A stretch of 64,000 bases of DNA from Devosia sp. Leaf420 (GCF_001425445.1 NZ_LMQU01000012.1:144278-208277); one strand, 5' to 3'. Positions 8,657-17,546 are shown, numbered from the stretch's first letter. The notes: a model not told the origin generated them from the letters alone. Numbers and translations: made by a program.

Positions 8657-8798
8657 TGAGAGAAGCGACCTTGAATTTGGCCGATCTTGCAGCGTCATCA
8701 AGCAAGAACCAAACCCAAGGTCGTTGGCAGAACTTTGGGCGAAAGGCTTGAGTTCCGCCATCCACTTTCGGGTTATCGTAGGATAACAGACGTGGTCT

Positions 8799-9101
8799 TC
8801 AGCGTGGTGTCGTGCCCCACCAGATCAGCGCGATCGCGGCGGCGGCAATCGCTGCAATGACGAGGATATAGACGAGGAGGCCGCTGGCGCCACCGCGGCG
8901 GGTGAGGTCGCTTCGGTCACGCTCGGGCTTGAAGGCGGTGGCGGTGCCGCCGGCCTGGGCATCGGTTGGCAAAGGCGCGGCGGCGGGATCGGGGAACGCG
9001 ACCTTATCGCCGGTGCGGCCGGCATCGATGCTGGCGCGCAGTTCCTCGCCGCCTGCTTGATGGCGTGGCTTTGGGTGGAGCGGGATGATGCGGTCGGACA
9101 T
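8799..9101 (-). CDS. Small tail-anchored-like membrane protein, unknown
   Basis: 100 residues: a polar, proline- and alanine-rich N-terminal part beginning MSDRIIPLHPKPRHQAGGEE and a single C-terminal membrane segment (about residues 75-95, LLVYILVIAAIAAAAIALIW) followed by WGTTPR. ATG 9101 is preceded by GGAGG at good spacing, so I prefer it to an upstream in-frame start at 9128. Topology suggests N-in with the domain in the cytoplasm. Function unknown. Confidence 0.65.
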   Translation of the reverse strand: MSDRIIPLHPKPRHQAGGEELRASIDAGRTGDKVAFPDPAAAPLPTDAQAGGTATAFKPERDRSDLTRRGGASGLLVYILVIAAIAAAAIALIWWGTTPR

Positions 9102-9176
9102 TGTGGGCCTCCAGTCTAAGAAGGCCAATGCGAGGAGCAGCGGGCTGTTCCGCTGTTTATCAGGGGTCGTAAAAGC

Positions 9177-10226
9177 TTAGCCGACGCGGCGGACGCTGCC
9201 GCGGATGGTAAGGCGGCAGCCGAGTTCGAGGCGGTGGGCTGGCGGATTAAGGAGCGCATTGACGATGCGCCGCTCAAGGAGATGCAAGGCTTCGGCCCCC
9301 ATATGCTCGAGGGGGACGCTGACGGTGGTCAGCGAGGGTGAAGTGAATTCGCCGAGGGCGACACCGTCGAATCCGACTATGGAAACGTCCTGCGGCATGC
9401 GGATGCCGGCGCGGTGGAGGGCCGTGATGGCGCCTAGGGCGAGGTTATCGGCGGCGCAAAAAATGGCGGTGATGCCGCCGAGCCCATCATGGTCTTTGAG
9501 CCAGTGCTCGATGGCCGCTGCGCCGTATTCGGGCAGATAGCCATCGGCAAAATGGACCTGGGCCCCGTCGATTGCGATATTATTGGCGCGGAAGGCATCG
9601 ATAAAACCGTCGCGGCGGCGGCGGATGGTGGAGCGGCCTTCCCAGGTGAGATGCATGATCTGGCTATGGCCCTGGCCGATCAGCCAATTGGTGGCGTAAC
9701 GCGCGGCGAAGCGATTGCCGGGGGTAACGCTGTCGATCTGCATTTCGTGGTCTTCGCCATTCATCAGGACAGCGGGAATGCGGGCAGCGGCGATGTCGTG
9801 GAGGAGCTCGGGGCGATCGTCGTTGAGGATAAGGACGCCATCGACCTCCTGGCTCTGGGCCTTTTCGACGATCTTTGCGCCATCGGCCATTTCGGGGCCA
9901 ATTTCCATGGGGATGACACGAATTGCACGGCGCTCGCATTCGCGCGTGAGGGCGCTGAGAAGGGTCCAGGAATAGAGGTTGTGCTCGTTGTGGGGGAGCG
10001 TGTCGGTGGGCACGGCGAGGAGGACGCTGCGGAGTACAGCGATCGCCGCTTTTTCGCGACGGCGGGCGAGATAGCCGAGGGCATTGGCGGCGTTGAGGAC
10101 GCGCTCGCGGACTTCGGCGGAAATGGGGGCAGTGCCATTGAGGACATGGGAGACGGTCGAGACAGCGACGTCGGCTGCCTCGGCGATGTCCTTGACGCCG
10201 ACTTTTCGGCTTGGGTCTCTTACCAC
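9177..10226 (-). CDS. LacI-family transcriptional regulator
   Basis: About 349 residues: N-terminal helix-turn-helix KVGVKDIAEAADVAVSTVSH with the LacI hinge, then a periplasmic-binding-like sugar sensor domain. The frame stays open upstream to 10358, but those residues translate a palindromic intergenic repeat, so I place the start at the GTG 10226 just before the DNA-binding domain. It probably controls the adjacent PHP hydrolase and alpha-mannosidase genes on the same strand in response to a sugar; this is inferred from position. No clear ribosome binding site. Confidence 0.85.
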   Translation of the reverse strand: MVRDPSRKVGVKDIAEAADVAVSTVSHVLNGTAPISAEVRERVLNAANALGYLARRREKAAIAVLRSVLLAVPTDTLPHNEHNLYSWTLLSALTRECERRAIRVIPMEIGPEMADGAKIVEKAQSQEVDGVLILNDDRPELLHDIAAARIPAVLMNGEDHEMQIDSVTPGNRFAARYATNWLIGQGHSQIMHLTWEGRSTIRRRRDGFIDAFRANNIAIDGAQVHFADGYLPEYGAAAIEHWLKDHDGLGGITAIFCAADNLALGAITALHRAGIRMPQDVSIVGFDGVALGEFTSPSLTTVSVPLEHMGAEALHLLERRIVNALLNPPAHRLELGCRLTIRGSVRRVG

Positions 10227-10267
10227 GCGTGTTGCCCCGCTGCATCGAGGGGCGGACCACACTCGAT

Positions 10268-10340
10268 TGTCGCCCCGGCGAAGGCCGGGGTCCATCTTGA
10301 GATCTCGGGATGGATCCCGGCTCAAGGCCGGGATGACATC
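10268..10340. repeat. Palindromic intergenic repeat, family C copy 1
   Basis: Two hairpin halves (CCCCGGCGAAGGCCGGGG and ATCCCGGCTCAAGGCCGGGA) joined by a core CTTGAGATCTCGGGATGG. The same core recurs in copy 2 at 11594, on the other side of the PHP gene. Lies at the 5' end of the LacI gene. Confidence 0.8.
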
Positions 10341-10383
10341 CAGTGGAGGGAAGGGCACCGGGCTTAATTAAGCCCGAGTGTCC

Positions 10384-11493
10384 TCAGAACTCCGGATCGT
10401 AGTTGAAGTATATGGGATTCGACAGGGCGACCATGTTCTGGCTTTGCGCCATGGAATTGGGGACTTCGGGATAGGGAGCCTGGGGGCCTTCGATTTCGAC
10501 GCGATAGTAGCTTCGGTCCGTGGGCGATGGGATATCGGTGAAGCGGACCGTGCGGGTGGTGGCGTCGGTGAGAAGGGTCGCGAAATCGCTGCGGTTCTTG
10601 ATGACGCGGACTTGGTAATTGGCGCCGGGGATACCGCCGCCCGAGAGGCGGACTTCGAAGGTGACGGGGGCGCCCGTAGGGATGGCGTTATCGCCCATCA
10701 TCATGTCGAATTGGCCGGCACCCGTCGTGTCGGCGAGGAGTTCGACGCGCGGGTTGTAGGGGTTGGAGCTGACGGAGGCGCGGCCTTGTTTGAGGGCCGC
10801 GAGGATTGCTGGCTTGCTGCGGTCGGCGGCGAAAATCCAGGTGGTGGGCGTGCCGACGTAGTTGCCTGACCGCTCGATGGTCAGGGGGACGATGAGGGCC
10901 GGATCATCGGGCATGCCATGGTGGGAATCGCTGCCGCCGCGGGCGCCGAGCATGCGGCCGGAGAGGAGCTGATCGTCCCAGATGCGCACGCTTGGGATAT
11001 TCTTTGGCCAGATGCTGGTGTTCCAGATCTCGACGCTGTCGGCGAGGTCGAAAGAGAACCCATAATGGTTCTTGTGGTGCGGGTGATTGGCGGACCAGTG
11101 AATGCCGAGGTCTTGCTTGAGTTTGAGAAGGTCCCAATCCCGCGCGTTGCGGGCGTCGAAGATGGCTTGATGGTCGTAGGGCTCGGCCGAGAGAATGTTG
11201 ACGTGGCCGCGGGGGGCGGTGAGTTCGGCGCCGTAAAAGAGGAGGACGCTTTCGGAGGTGTATTCGGGATCGGCCCAGGTGTTTTGGGCGACGGCGCCCT
11301 GGACGTGGACGTCATGGTCGGTGATGGCGAGATAATCGAAGCCGAACTGTTCCGCGAAACTGATGATGCGGGATTGGGGGTTATTGGAGCTGTCGGTCGA
11401 GTGGCGGCAGTGCATGTGCCAATCGCCCTTGAGCCAGACGCCGTTCTCGACGCCGAGGAGCGGGGGGAGGGTGCTGGGGAGAGGTGGGATCAT
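10384..11493 (-). CDS. PHP-domain metallohydrolase (CehA/McbA-like)
   Basis: A 369-residue protein with the polymerase-and-histidinol-phosphatase metal motifs: DWHMHCRHSTD near the start, AITDHDVH, and further histidines (HHGMPDD). Family members hydrolyse phosphoesters, carbamates or related bonds with two or three metals. No signal peptide. I chose ATG 11493; an in-frame GTG at 11523 lies within a repeat. It sits between the LacI regulator and the alpha-mannosidase on the same strand, so a role in carbohydrate use is possible, but the substrate is unknown. Confidence 0.8.
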   Translation of the reverse strand: MIPPLPSTLPPLLGVENGVWLKGDWHMHCRHSTDSSNNPQSRIISFAEQFGFDYLAITDHDVHVQGAVAQNTWADPEYTSESVLLFYGAELTAPRGHVNILSAEPYDHQAIFDARNARDWDLLKLKQDLGIHWSANHPHHKNHYGFSFDLADSVEIWNTSIWPKNIPSVRIWDDQLLSGRMLGARGGSDSHHGMPDDPALIVPLTIERSGNYVGTPTTWIFAADRSKPAILAALKQGRASVSSNPYNPRVELLADTTGAGQFDMMMGDNAIPTGAPVTFEVRLSGGGIPGANYQVRVIKNRSDFATLLTDATTRTVRFTDIPSPTDRSYYRVEIEGPQAPYPEVPNSMAQSQNMVALSNPIYFNYDPEF

Positions 11494-11512
11494 GGCGGGG
11501 CTCGGTGTTTGG

Positions 11513-11548
11513 GGGACCCCCACCTAGCCTCCCCCTGGGAGGGGCAGG
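11513..11548. repeat. Palindromic intergenic repeat, family B half-element
   Basis: CCCCCACCTAGCCTCCCCCT followed by a short G-rich complement. The same sequence recurs in the complete family B element at 23097-23206. Confidence 0.75.
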
Positions 11549-11593
11549 GACGGAGCGGGGCTCACGTTGATCTTGTTCTCATCTACCCACCGC

Positions 11594-11676
11594 GTGTCAT
11601 CCCTGCGCACGCGGGGATCCAACTTGAGATCTCGGGATGGGCCCCGGCCTTCGCCGGGGTGACAATCGAGGGTGGG
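11594..11676. repeat. Palindromic intergenic repeat, family C copy 2
   Basis: Starts GTCATCCCTGCGCACGCGGG, contains the core CTTGAGATCTCGGGATGG shared with copy 1, and ends CCCCGGCCTTCGCCGGGG-TGACA. Lies between the alpha-mannosidase stop and the PHP gene, so it can act as a transcript-processing or termination structure. Confidence 0.8.
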
Positions 11677-11687
11677 TCAGGGCGGGC

Positions 11688-14600
11688 TCAGCCCAAAGCG
11701 ATGGTTTTGATTTCGAAGGGTTTGAAGGTCAGGTCGATGGTTTTGGCGCTCTCGGCCAGCGTGGACGTGTCCGCTTCGTAGAGATCGGTTTCGCTGATCC
11801 TTGTGGCGTTCGGCAGCGTCAGGGTGACGGTGCCGGCCTTATTCTGGGTTTCCCAGAGGCGGAGGACCGTGCGCTGGCCGTCTTCGCTTTGCTTGACGGT
11901 TTCGATGGCGATCTGGTCGCTTGAGAGTGTGGCGAGGGAAGTGAGGGTCGGTGCGGCAGTGGCTGAACCGGCGAGGAGGCGCAGGGGCTGGTTGAAAGCG
12001 GTGGCGGCGTTGTGGACGGTTTGCAGATCGCCGGCGTGGACGAGGAGGGCGTAGCGGAGGCGATGCTCGCCTTGGTCGGCTTCGGGCCAGGGGAAGACCG
12101 GGGATTTGACCAGGGTCAGGCGCAGGGTCGAGCCCTTGGCGTCATAGCCATATTTGCAATCGTTGAGCGCGGCGACGCCGAAGCCGGCCTCGCTGAGATC
12201 GACCCAGCGGTGCATCGAGGTTTCGAAGCGTGCTTTATCCCACGACGTATTGGCGTGGGTGGGGCGGGTGAGGTGGCCGAACTGGGTTTCGGCGCGGCTG
12301 ACATCGGTGCGGATGGCGAGCGGGAAGCCGGTCTTGAGGAGCGTCTGGTGCTCGTGCCAATCGATCATGGTGTCGAATTCGAGCTGGGCCGCGTCGGCGG
12401 CAAGCGAGATCACCTGGACGATGCGGGAGTTCTCATAGGTCCACTCGAAGCGGATGGCGGCGCGCCAGGGGCCGGTTTCGACGACATTGGCCGAGACCAG
12501 GGTGTCGACGGGCCAGGACTGGTCTTCGACATAGTCATCGATGTCCCAGGCGTCGAAATCGATCGGGATATCGCGATGGGCAACGAAGCTGTTTCCGAGC
12601 TTGCCGGGCTGGAGGGCTTCGCGATTGCGGATTTTGTCGAAGAGGGAGGTGAGCTGGCCACGGGTGTTGAACGTGGCGCGGAGGGTGGGGTTTTCGAGAT
12701 GGGTGGGGGAGACGGAGAGCGTGGTTTCGGGGGCGGAAGCCGTCGCCTCAGTAAAGGTCAGGGCAGTGGCGGAGAGGGGCGCGAAACCGGCGGAGGGAGC
12801 TACGGTTTCGGTTGAGCCGTCGGCGCGGGTGATGGTCTGGGCCGTAATGGTCTCACCGGAGACGGCGATGGCCGATGTGCCGGCGGGCAGCGTCAGCAGA
12901 TCAGTGCGCGTAAGGCTCGTGGAATTGAGGACCGTGTAGGTGCCGGCTGTCGCGAGGGGCGCGGCGAGTTGGTCGCGAAGGGCTGCGGCTTCGGCGAAGA
13001 AGGCGGCGTAGTCGCGGTCGCTGTCTTCGTAGACGAAGCCGATCGAGGTTCCGGGAAGGATGTCGTGGAACTGGTTGAGGAGGACCGTCTTCCAGAGCCG
13101 CTCCAGCGTGTCCTTGGGGTAGGCGATGCCATGCCGGCTCGCGAGGACGGCGAGAACCTCGAGATCGTGGAGCGTCTGTTCGGCGAGGCGATTGTTGCGC
13201 TTGTTCTTGGCGACCGAGGTGAGGGTGCCGCGGTGATATTCGAGATAAAGCTCGCCGACCCAGCTTGGGAACGCCTCGGGCTCGCGGTTCATGCGCTCGA
13301 CGAGGCGCTTGAAATAGGGTGCCATGGGCTCGTGTTTGATCTTGGGGCAGCCGGGAATGCCGCGCTCCATGCGGCGGACATTTTCGAGCATGCCGCGGGT
13401 GGGCCCGCCGCCGCCATCGCCGTGGCCATAGACGAGGAAGAGCTCGTCGTGGAGACCCTGCTGGCTGAAACGCTTCCAGGTGCCCATGACGTGGCTGGGG
13501 ACGAGATCGGGGCAATAGGTGGTGTTGATCCCATCATATTCGTAACGCTGGGTCGTGAGGAAATAGGCCGGGACCTTGGTGCCATCCAAACCCTGCCAGA
13601 AGAAGATTTCATGCGGCATGCGGTTGGTGTCGTTCCAGCTCATCTTGTGGGTGATGAAGACTTCAAGGCCGGCCAGGGCCATGAGCTGGGGGAGGGCAGC
13701 GGTGTAGCCAAAAGTGTCTGGCAGCCAGACGATTTTTGGCGTCACGCCGAACTTGTCCTGGTGGTACTTTACGCCCTTGGTGATGTGGCGGACGAGGCTT
13801 TCGCCCGAGGCGATGACGACGTCGGGTTCGAGCCAAAGCGCGCCTTCGATCTCGAAGCGGCCGGCTTCGACCTGACTTTCGATGCGGGTGAACAGCTCGG
13901 GATAGTCCTCTTCGAGATAATCGAGCAGCACGCCCTGATTATACATGAAGCGGTAGTCGTCATATTCGTCCATCAGCGAGAGGGCATTGGCCATGGAACG
14001 CGCCATTTTCTGGCGGGTTTCGCGCACGCGCCAGAGCCAGGCGACGTCGATATGGGTGTGGCCGGTGGCGACGATCTCGGGCATGGCATCGGCGTCGGCC
14101 TCGGCGTAGAGGGCGTCGGCGCGGGTGCGTGCGGCTTCCAGGCTCGCGGTGAAACGTTCGGGATTGCCGGGGCGCAGGTCGATGAGGTCCACGGCTTCAT
14201 CGATATGGCGGAGGAGGCGGGCGCGGCGGGCATCGTCGGGCTTGAGGAGCCGGGCGATGTCGAGCGGGACCTTTAGGTCGTAGTAGACGATTTCGGCGAG
14301 GCGATCGAGTGTGACCAGTTCGACGGCAAAGCCGAGCTGGCGGCGGTTTTCGATGGTGCCGGCCTCGATGAGGATGTCGATCGTTTCGCCGCCGGTCGCC
14401 TTGGAGGTGATGCGGAATTCACGGTGATTGCCATCGCCGCCGCTGGCGATCTTGCCGTTTAGGCGAACGAGAAGCTGCGGATCGCTGCGGCCCATGACGG
14501 AGCCGAACTGGGCCTCCACGCGGCCGAAGACGGGTTTGCCGGCCATTTCCTGAGGCAAGGTGACGGAGCCGCCGAACCAATAATAGCCATCGGGCTCGCC

Positions 14601-14774
14601 CCAGACGAGGTTCTGGTCGACGTCGGTCCATTCGCTGCGGTCTTCGAGTGCGGCTAGGTTGCGTTCGCCATTTTCGGCCTGCCGGTGCTTGAGCGGCACG
14701 AAGATGCCGGAGCGCTGGAAGATGCGCTCGCGGAGCACGGCGAGCAGGCGGTCGAGCTTGGCAATACGGGGCAT
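11688..14774 (-). CDS. Alpha-mannosidase, glycoside hydrolase family 38
   Basis: A 1028-residue cytoplasmic-type enzyme cleaving alpha-mannosides. Family 38 marks: GHTHIDVAWLW with zinc ligands H and D (about residues 236-246), nucleophile Asp in WLPDTFGY (about 350), and a long C-terminal beta-sandwich region. No signal peptide, so the substrate would be imported oligosaccharide or a mannosyl-glycoside. Length fits bacterial GH38 enzymes. Last gene physically, but first transcribed, of the mannosidase/PHP/LacI set. Its promoter lies in the divergent region shared with phnM, where AAAACGTTGCAA (from about 14852) partly resembles a LacI-type site. Confidence 0.92.
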   Translation of the reverse strand: MPRIAKLDRLLAVLRERIFQRSGIFVPLKHRQAENGERNLAALEDRSEWTDVDQNLVWGEPDGYYWFGGSVTLPQEMAGKPVFGRVEAQFGSVMGRSDPQLLVRLNGKIASGGDGNHREFRITSKATGGETIDILIEAGTIENRRQLGFAVELVTLDRLAEIVYYDLKVPLDIARLLKPDDARRARLLRHIDEAVDLIDLRPGNPERFTASLEAARTRADALYAEADADAMPEIVATGHTHIDVAWLWRVRETRQKMARSMANALSLMDEYDDYRFMYNQGVLLDYLEEDYPELFTRIESQVEAGRFEIEGALWLEPDVVIASGESLVRHITKGVKYHQDKFGVTPKIVWLPDTFGYTAALPQLMALAGLEVFITHKMSWNDTNRMPHEIFFWQGLDGTKVPAYFLTTQRYEYDGINTTYCPDLVPSHVMGTWKRFSQQGLHDELFLVYGHGDGGGGPTRGMLENVRRMERGIPGCPKIKHEPMAPYFKRLVERMNREPEAFPSWVGELYLEYHRGTLTSVAKNKRNNRLAEQTLHDLEVLAVLASRHGIAYPKDTLERLWKTVLLNQFHDILPGTSIGFVYEDSDRDYAAFFAEAAALRDQLAAPLATAGTYTVLNSTSLTRTDLLTLPAGTSAIAVSGETITAQTITRADGSTETVAPSAGFAPLSATALTFTEATASAPETTLSVSPTHLENPTLRATFNTRGQLTSLFDKIRNREALQPGKLGNSFVAHRDIPIDFDAWDIDDYVEDQSWPVDTLVSANVVETGPWRAAIRFEWTYENSRIVQVISLAADAAQLEFDTMIDWHEHQTLLKTGFPLAIRTDVSRAETQFGHLTRPTHANTSWDKARFETSMHRWVDLSEAGFGVAALNDCKYGYDAKGSTLRLTLVKSPVFPWPEADQGEHRLRYALLVHAGDLQTVHNAATAFNQPLRLLAGSATAAPTLTSLATLSSDQIAIETVKQSEDGQRTVLRLWETQNKAGTVTLTLPNATRISETDLYEADTSTLAESAKTIDLTFKPFEIKTIALG

Positions 14775-14888
14775 GGGCAGACTTTTTCAATGGGACGCTG
14801 TGATTCAATTGACGGGTAGCGATAGCGAAAAACTATGGCGAGCGCGCGATAAAAACGTTGCAATGCCGAGATTTCAGCGGTTTTCCGC

Positions 14889-14906
14889 TTGTCGTTTCGG
14901 TGTCAC
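14889..14906 (+). promoter_or_regulatory. Candidate Pho box upstream of phnM
   Basis: TTGTCGT-TTCG-GTGTCAC: two TGTC cores exactly 11 bases apart, as in the PhoB direct-repeat site (CTGTCAT-N4-CTGTCAT). A -10-like TCTATC follows at 14915. It lies 49 bases before the phnM ATG. Confidence 0.5.
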
Positions 14907-14954
14907 AGTTTTGCTCTATCGCAGCGCCACTTTTCCCTTTTCAATTGGCCCGCC

Positions 14955-16097
14955 ATGCACGCCCTAGACGCCACAGTATTGAGTAATGCTCGTATCGTTC
15001 TTGCCGATGGCATCCACGAAGGCGCGGTCGAAATCGCGGGCGGGGTCATCACCGATATCGGTTCGGCGAGCCGGCGCGGCACGGATCTGAACGGCGATTA
15101 TCTCATTCCGGGGCTGGTGGAACTGCACACCGACCACCTGGAGACGCACTATGCGCCGCGGCCGAAAGTGCGGTGGCACCCGGTGGCGGCGGTGCAGGCG
15201 CATGACGCCCAGATCGCGGCTTCCGGCATTACCACGGTGTTCGACGCCATTCGCGTCGGGATCGACGAGCATGCCGATATGGGCGCGGTGGAGCTGCGGA
15301 TCTTGGCCGATGCAGTGACGGCGGGCGTCAATGCCGGGCGGCTGCGGGCGGATCACCTGATCCACCTCCGCTGCGAGGTTTCGGCGCCGGATTGCCTCGA
15401 AAGTTTCGAGCAAATCATGGACCACCCGCTGGTGCGGCTGGCCTCGCTGATGGACCACGCGCCGGGCCAACGGCAGTTTGCGAGCCCGGATGCCTACAAG
15501 GTCTATTATCAGGGCAAGCTCAAGATGACAGACGATGAACTCGCCGAGTTCATCGCCAGACGATCATATGAATCTAGGACTTACTCGGACAAGCACCGCA
15601 AGGCATTGGCAGCGCTGAGCGCGGAGCGGGGCATTGCGCTGGCAAGCCACGACGATGCGACCAAGGCGCATGTGGACGAGGCCGTGGCGCTGGGCATCCG
15701 CATTGCCGAGTTTCCGACGACGTTTGAAGCCGCGCAGGCTTCGCGCGATGCGGGCATGGCCATCCTGATGGGCGGGCCTAATGTGGTGCGCGGCGGATCG
15801 CATTCGGGCAATGTTTCGGCACGCGATCTGGCGGCGGCGGGGCTCCTCGATATTTTGTCGTCCGACTACATTCCATTCTCGATGCTGCAATCGGCATTTT
15901 GCCTTGCCGAAGAGGTGCCGGGGATAAGTTTGCCGGACGCGATCGGTTTTGTGACCAAGCGCCCGGCCGAGGCGGCGGGGCTCGATGATCGCGGTGAGAT
16001 TGCCGTGGGCAAGCGCGCGGACCTCGTCCATGTGCGGGTCGAAGAGGGCATTCCGATCGTCATGACCGTGTGGCGGCAGGGGCGTCGGGTTATATGA
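14955..16097 (+). CDS. phnM: Alpha-D-ribose 1-methylphosphonate 5-triphosphate diphosphatase PhnM
   Basis: Amidohydrolase-superfamily enzyme of 380 residues that removes pyrophosphate from the triphosphate made by PhnI/G/H/L, giving the PhnJ substrate. Metal ligands are visible in ELHTDHLETHYAPRPKVRWH (H58, H61 and H65), and the ...ASHDDATKAHVDEA... and GGPNVVRGGSHSGN motifs are PhnM hallmarks. The ATG at 14955 starts directly before the beta-strand MHALDATVLSNARIVLADG; an upstream in-frame start would add an unlikely tail. It overlaps phnN by ATGA. A candidate Pho box precedes it. Confidence 0.95.
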   Translation: MHALDATVLSNARIVLADGIHEGAVEIAGGVITDIGSASRRGTDLNGDYLIPGLVELHTDHLETHYAPRPKVRWHPVAAVQAHDAQIAASGITTVFDAIRVGIDEHADMGAVELRILADAVTAGVNAGRLRADHLIHLRCEVSAPDCLESFEQIMDHPLVRLASLMDHAPGQRQFASPDAYKVYYQGKLKMTDDELAEFIARRSYESRTYSDKHRKALAALSAERGIALASHDDATKAHVDEAVALGIRIAEFPTTFEAAQASRDAGMAILMGGPNVVRGGSHSGNVSARDLAAAGLLDILSSDYIPFSMLQSAFCLAEEVPGISLPDAIGFVTKRPAEAAGLDDRGEIAVGKRADLVHVRVEEGIPIVMTVWRQGRRVI

Positions 16098-16651
16098 GCG
16101 GAACTATCGTCGCCGTCGTGGGCTCGAGTGGCGCTGGCAAGGACAGCGTCATGAACTTTGCGCGCGAGCGGCTGGGCGATGAGATCTGCACCGTAAGGCG
16201 CGTGGTGACGCGGCCGGCCGATGGCGGCAGCGAGGATCATGACAGCCTCTCGGAGGCAGAGTTTTTGGCCGCGGAGAGCCAGGGCGAATTTGCGCTGAGC
16301 TGGGAGGCGCATGGGCTGCATTATGGGCTGCCGGTGTCGCTCGATCGGGATCTTGGCGAGGGGCGGGTGGTTGTCGCCAACCTCTCGCGGGCGGTGATCC
16401 CGGACCTGTTGCGGCGCTATCCGACGGCGCTGGTGGTCGAGGTCTGGGCGGAGCCGGAAGTTGTCGCGAAGCGGCTGGCCGGGCGCGGACGGGAAGATGC
16501 CGGGGAAATCCGGCGGCGGATGGACCGGAGCGTCGGGGTGAGACTGCCAGCGAGCACGGTGCGGATTGATAATTCGGGCGCGCTGGATGTGGCTGGGGAG
16601 CAGTTTGTGGGGCTGCTGAGGGATCTGTTGCGGGTCGGGGTTAGGGCTTAG
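16094..16651 (+). CDS. phnN: Ribose 1,5-bisphosphokinase PhnN
   Basis: A 185-residue kinase of the guanylate kinase-like P-loop family that turns ribose 1,5-bisphosphate into PRPP, recycling the sugar left after C-P bond cleavage. P-loop GSSGAGKDS at residues 10-18; RRVVTRPADGGSEDHD and GLHYGLP are characteristic of the family. ATG overlaps the phnM stop, so the two form one transcript. A palindromic repeat follows the stop before the convergent phnF. Confidence 0.92.
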   Translation: MSGTIVAVVGSSGAGKDSVMNFARERLGDEICTVRRVVTRPADGGSEDHDSLSEAEFLAAESQGEFALSWEAHGLHYGLPVSLDRDLGEGRVVVANLSRAVIPDLLRRYPTALVVEVWAEPEVVAKRLAGRGREDAGEIRRRMDRSVGVRLPASTVRIDNSGALDVAGEQFVGLLRDLLRVGVRA

Positions 16652-16675
16652 CCTTTTTGGGCCGGCGCTTTTGGC

Positions 16676-16793
16676 TCCACCCCCTCCCTTCCTCCCCCAT
16701 CTAGGGGGAGGTGTCGTATCCAGTTTTTGGCACTATCTGTTCAAAGCCACAGATATGCACCTCCCCCTTGATGGGGGAGGGTGGGAGGGGGTG
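16676..16793. repeat. Paired palindromic repeat, family B, between phnN and phnF
   Basis: Left half 16676-16713 (with CCTCCCCCATCTAGGGGGAGG) and right half 16758-16793 (CACCTCCCCCTTGATGGGGG and its tail) are inverted relative to each other around about 44 unrelated bases. Situated between convergent genes, it could serve as a bidirectional terminator. Confidence 0.75.
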
Positions 16794-16809
16794 TTCTATA
16801 GCCCTAGTT

Positions 16810-17535
16810 TCAAACCACCAATTCCATGCGCTCCGCCGGAAAGCGGCTCAGCGCGTAGGAGAGCGGATTGCTGTCGGGGTCGGCGTTGACTGCTTCGGAA
16901 ACCAAGACGATCGCGCCGGGGGCGAGGCCCAGAAGCCGGGTTTCTTCGACGTCGGCGTGGCGGGCGGAGATGCGGGTGGTGGCGCGGACGTAGTCGGGGA
17001 AACCGTAGCTTTCGAAGGCGCGTGTGATCGAATTGAGCTCGGTGAGGCGGGCGGCGAAATCTGGAAATTGGCGATAGGCGAGCCAGGTGGTGGAGCGCGA
17101 GAGCGGCACGCCATCGGCGAGCGAAACCGCTTCGAGCCGCACGACCTTGGCGCCGGGTTTGAGGCCGAGGGCTTCGGCGACCTGGGCGCTGGCGTTATCG
17201 ATGCGGTCGCCCAGGGTGTTGGTGACGACGGTGTTCGCCTGGCCCTTGAGGCCTTCGCGGAATCTGGTGCGCTTGCCGATGGGGTAGCTGAGGCGGCGAA
17301 TACTTCTTACGAAAGTGCCGCGGCCTTGTTCGGCGATGACGACGCCTTCTTCGGCCAGCACCGCGAGGGCGCGGCGAACCGTGTGGCGGTTGGCGGAAAA
17401 GCGTTCGGAAAGAAGGGCTTCGGTGGGGAGGCGATCGCCATTGGCGAGTTTGCCGCCGACGATATCGAGGCGGATGGCATCGGCGATCTGACGCCAGAGG
17501 GCGACGCCGCCGGCAGTTGAATGCGATTTTGTCAT
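16810..17535 (-). CDS. phnF: GntR/HutC-family regulator of phosphonate genes PhnF
   Basis: A 241-residue repressor: N-terminal winged helix (LWRQIADAIRLDIVGGKLAN ... LPTEALLSERFSANRHTVRR) and a C-terminal UTRA ligand-binding domain. Placed divergently from phnG inside the C-P lyase locus, as PhnF usually is. The intergenic region carries a TTGTCTA-N6-TAGACAA palindrome that is a good candidate operator, and a Pho box that overlaps the phnF start codon. So phosphonate ligand release and phosphate starvation would both act on the divergent promoters. Confidence 0.92.
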   Translation of the reverse strand: MTKSHSTAGGVALWRQIADAIRLDIVGGKLANGDRLPTEALLSERFSANRHTVRRALAVLAEEGVVIAEQGRGTFVRSIRRLSYPIGKRTRFREGLKGQANTVVTNTLGDRIDNASAQVAEALGLKPGAKVVRLEAVSLADGVPLSRSTTWLAYRQFPDFAARLTELNSITRAFESYGFPDYVRATTRISARHADVEETRLLGLAPGAIVLVSEAVNADPDSNPLSYALSRFPAERMELVV

Positions 17536-17546
17536 TGCACTTTCAC
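17529..17546 (+). promoter_or_regulatory. Candidate Pho box upstream of phnG, overlapping the phnF start
   Basis: TTGTCAT-TGCA-CTTTCAC closely follows the alphaproteobacterial Pho box CTKTCAT-N4-CTKTCAT. It lies 65 bases before phnG and covers the phnF start codon (complement of 17533-17535), so PhoB bound here could activate phnG and hinder phnF. Confidence 0.55.

Larger units (their letters stand above)
8320..8787. repeat. 468-base segment bounded by 11-base perfect inverted repeats
   Basis: GTTATCCTACG at 8320-8330 is repeated as its exact reverse complement CGTAGGATAAC at 8777-8787. The right copy extends into its own palindrome GTTATC-GTAG-GATAAC (8772-8787). The segment contains one small gene and a strong palindrome. 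No target-site duplication is evident outside the ends. It could be a small mobile cassette, a pair of operator sites, or chance. Confidence 0.45.

Noticed and set aside
10227..10358. Extended N-terminus of the LacI regulator
   Set aside because: The extra codons translate a palindromic repeat, not conserved protein.
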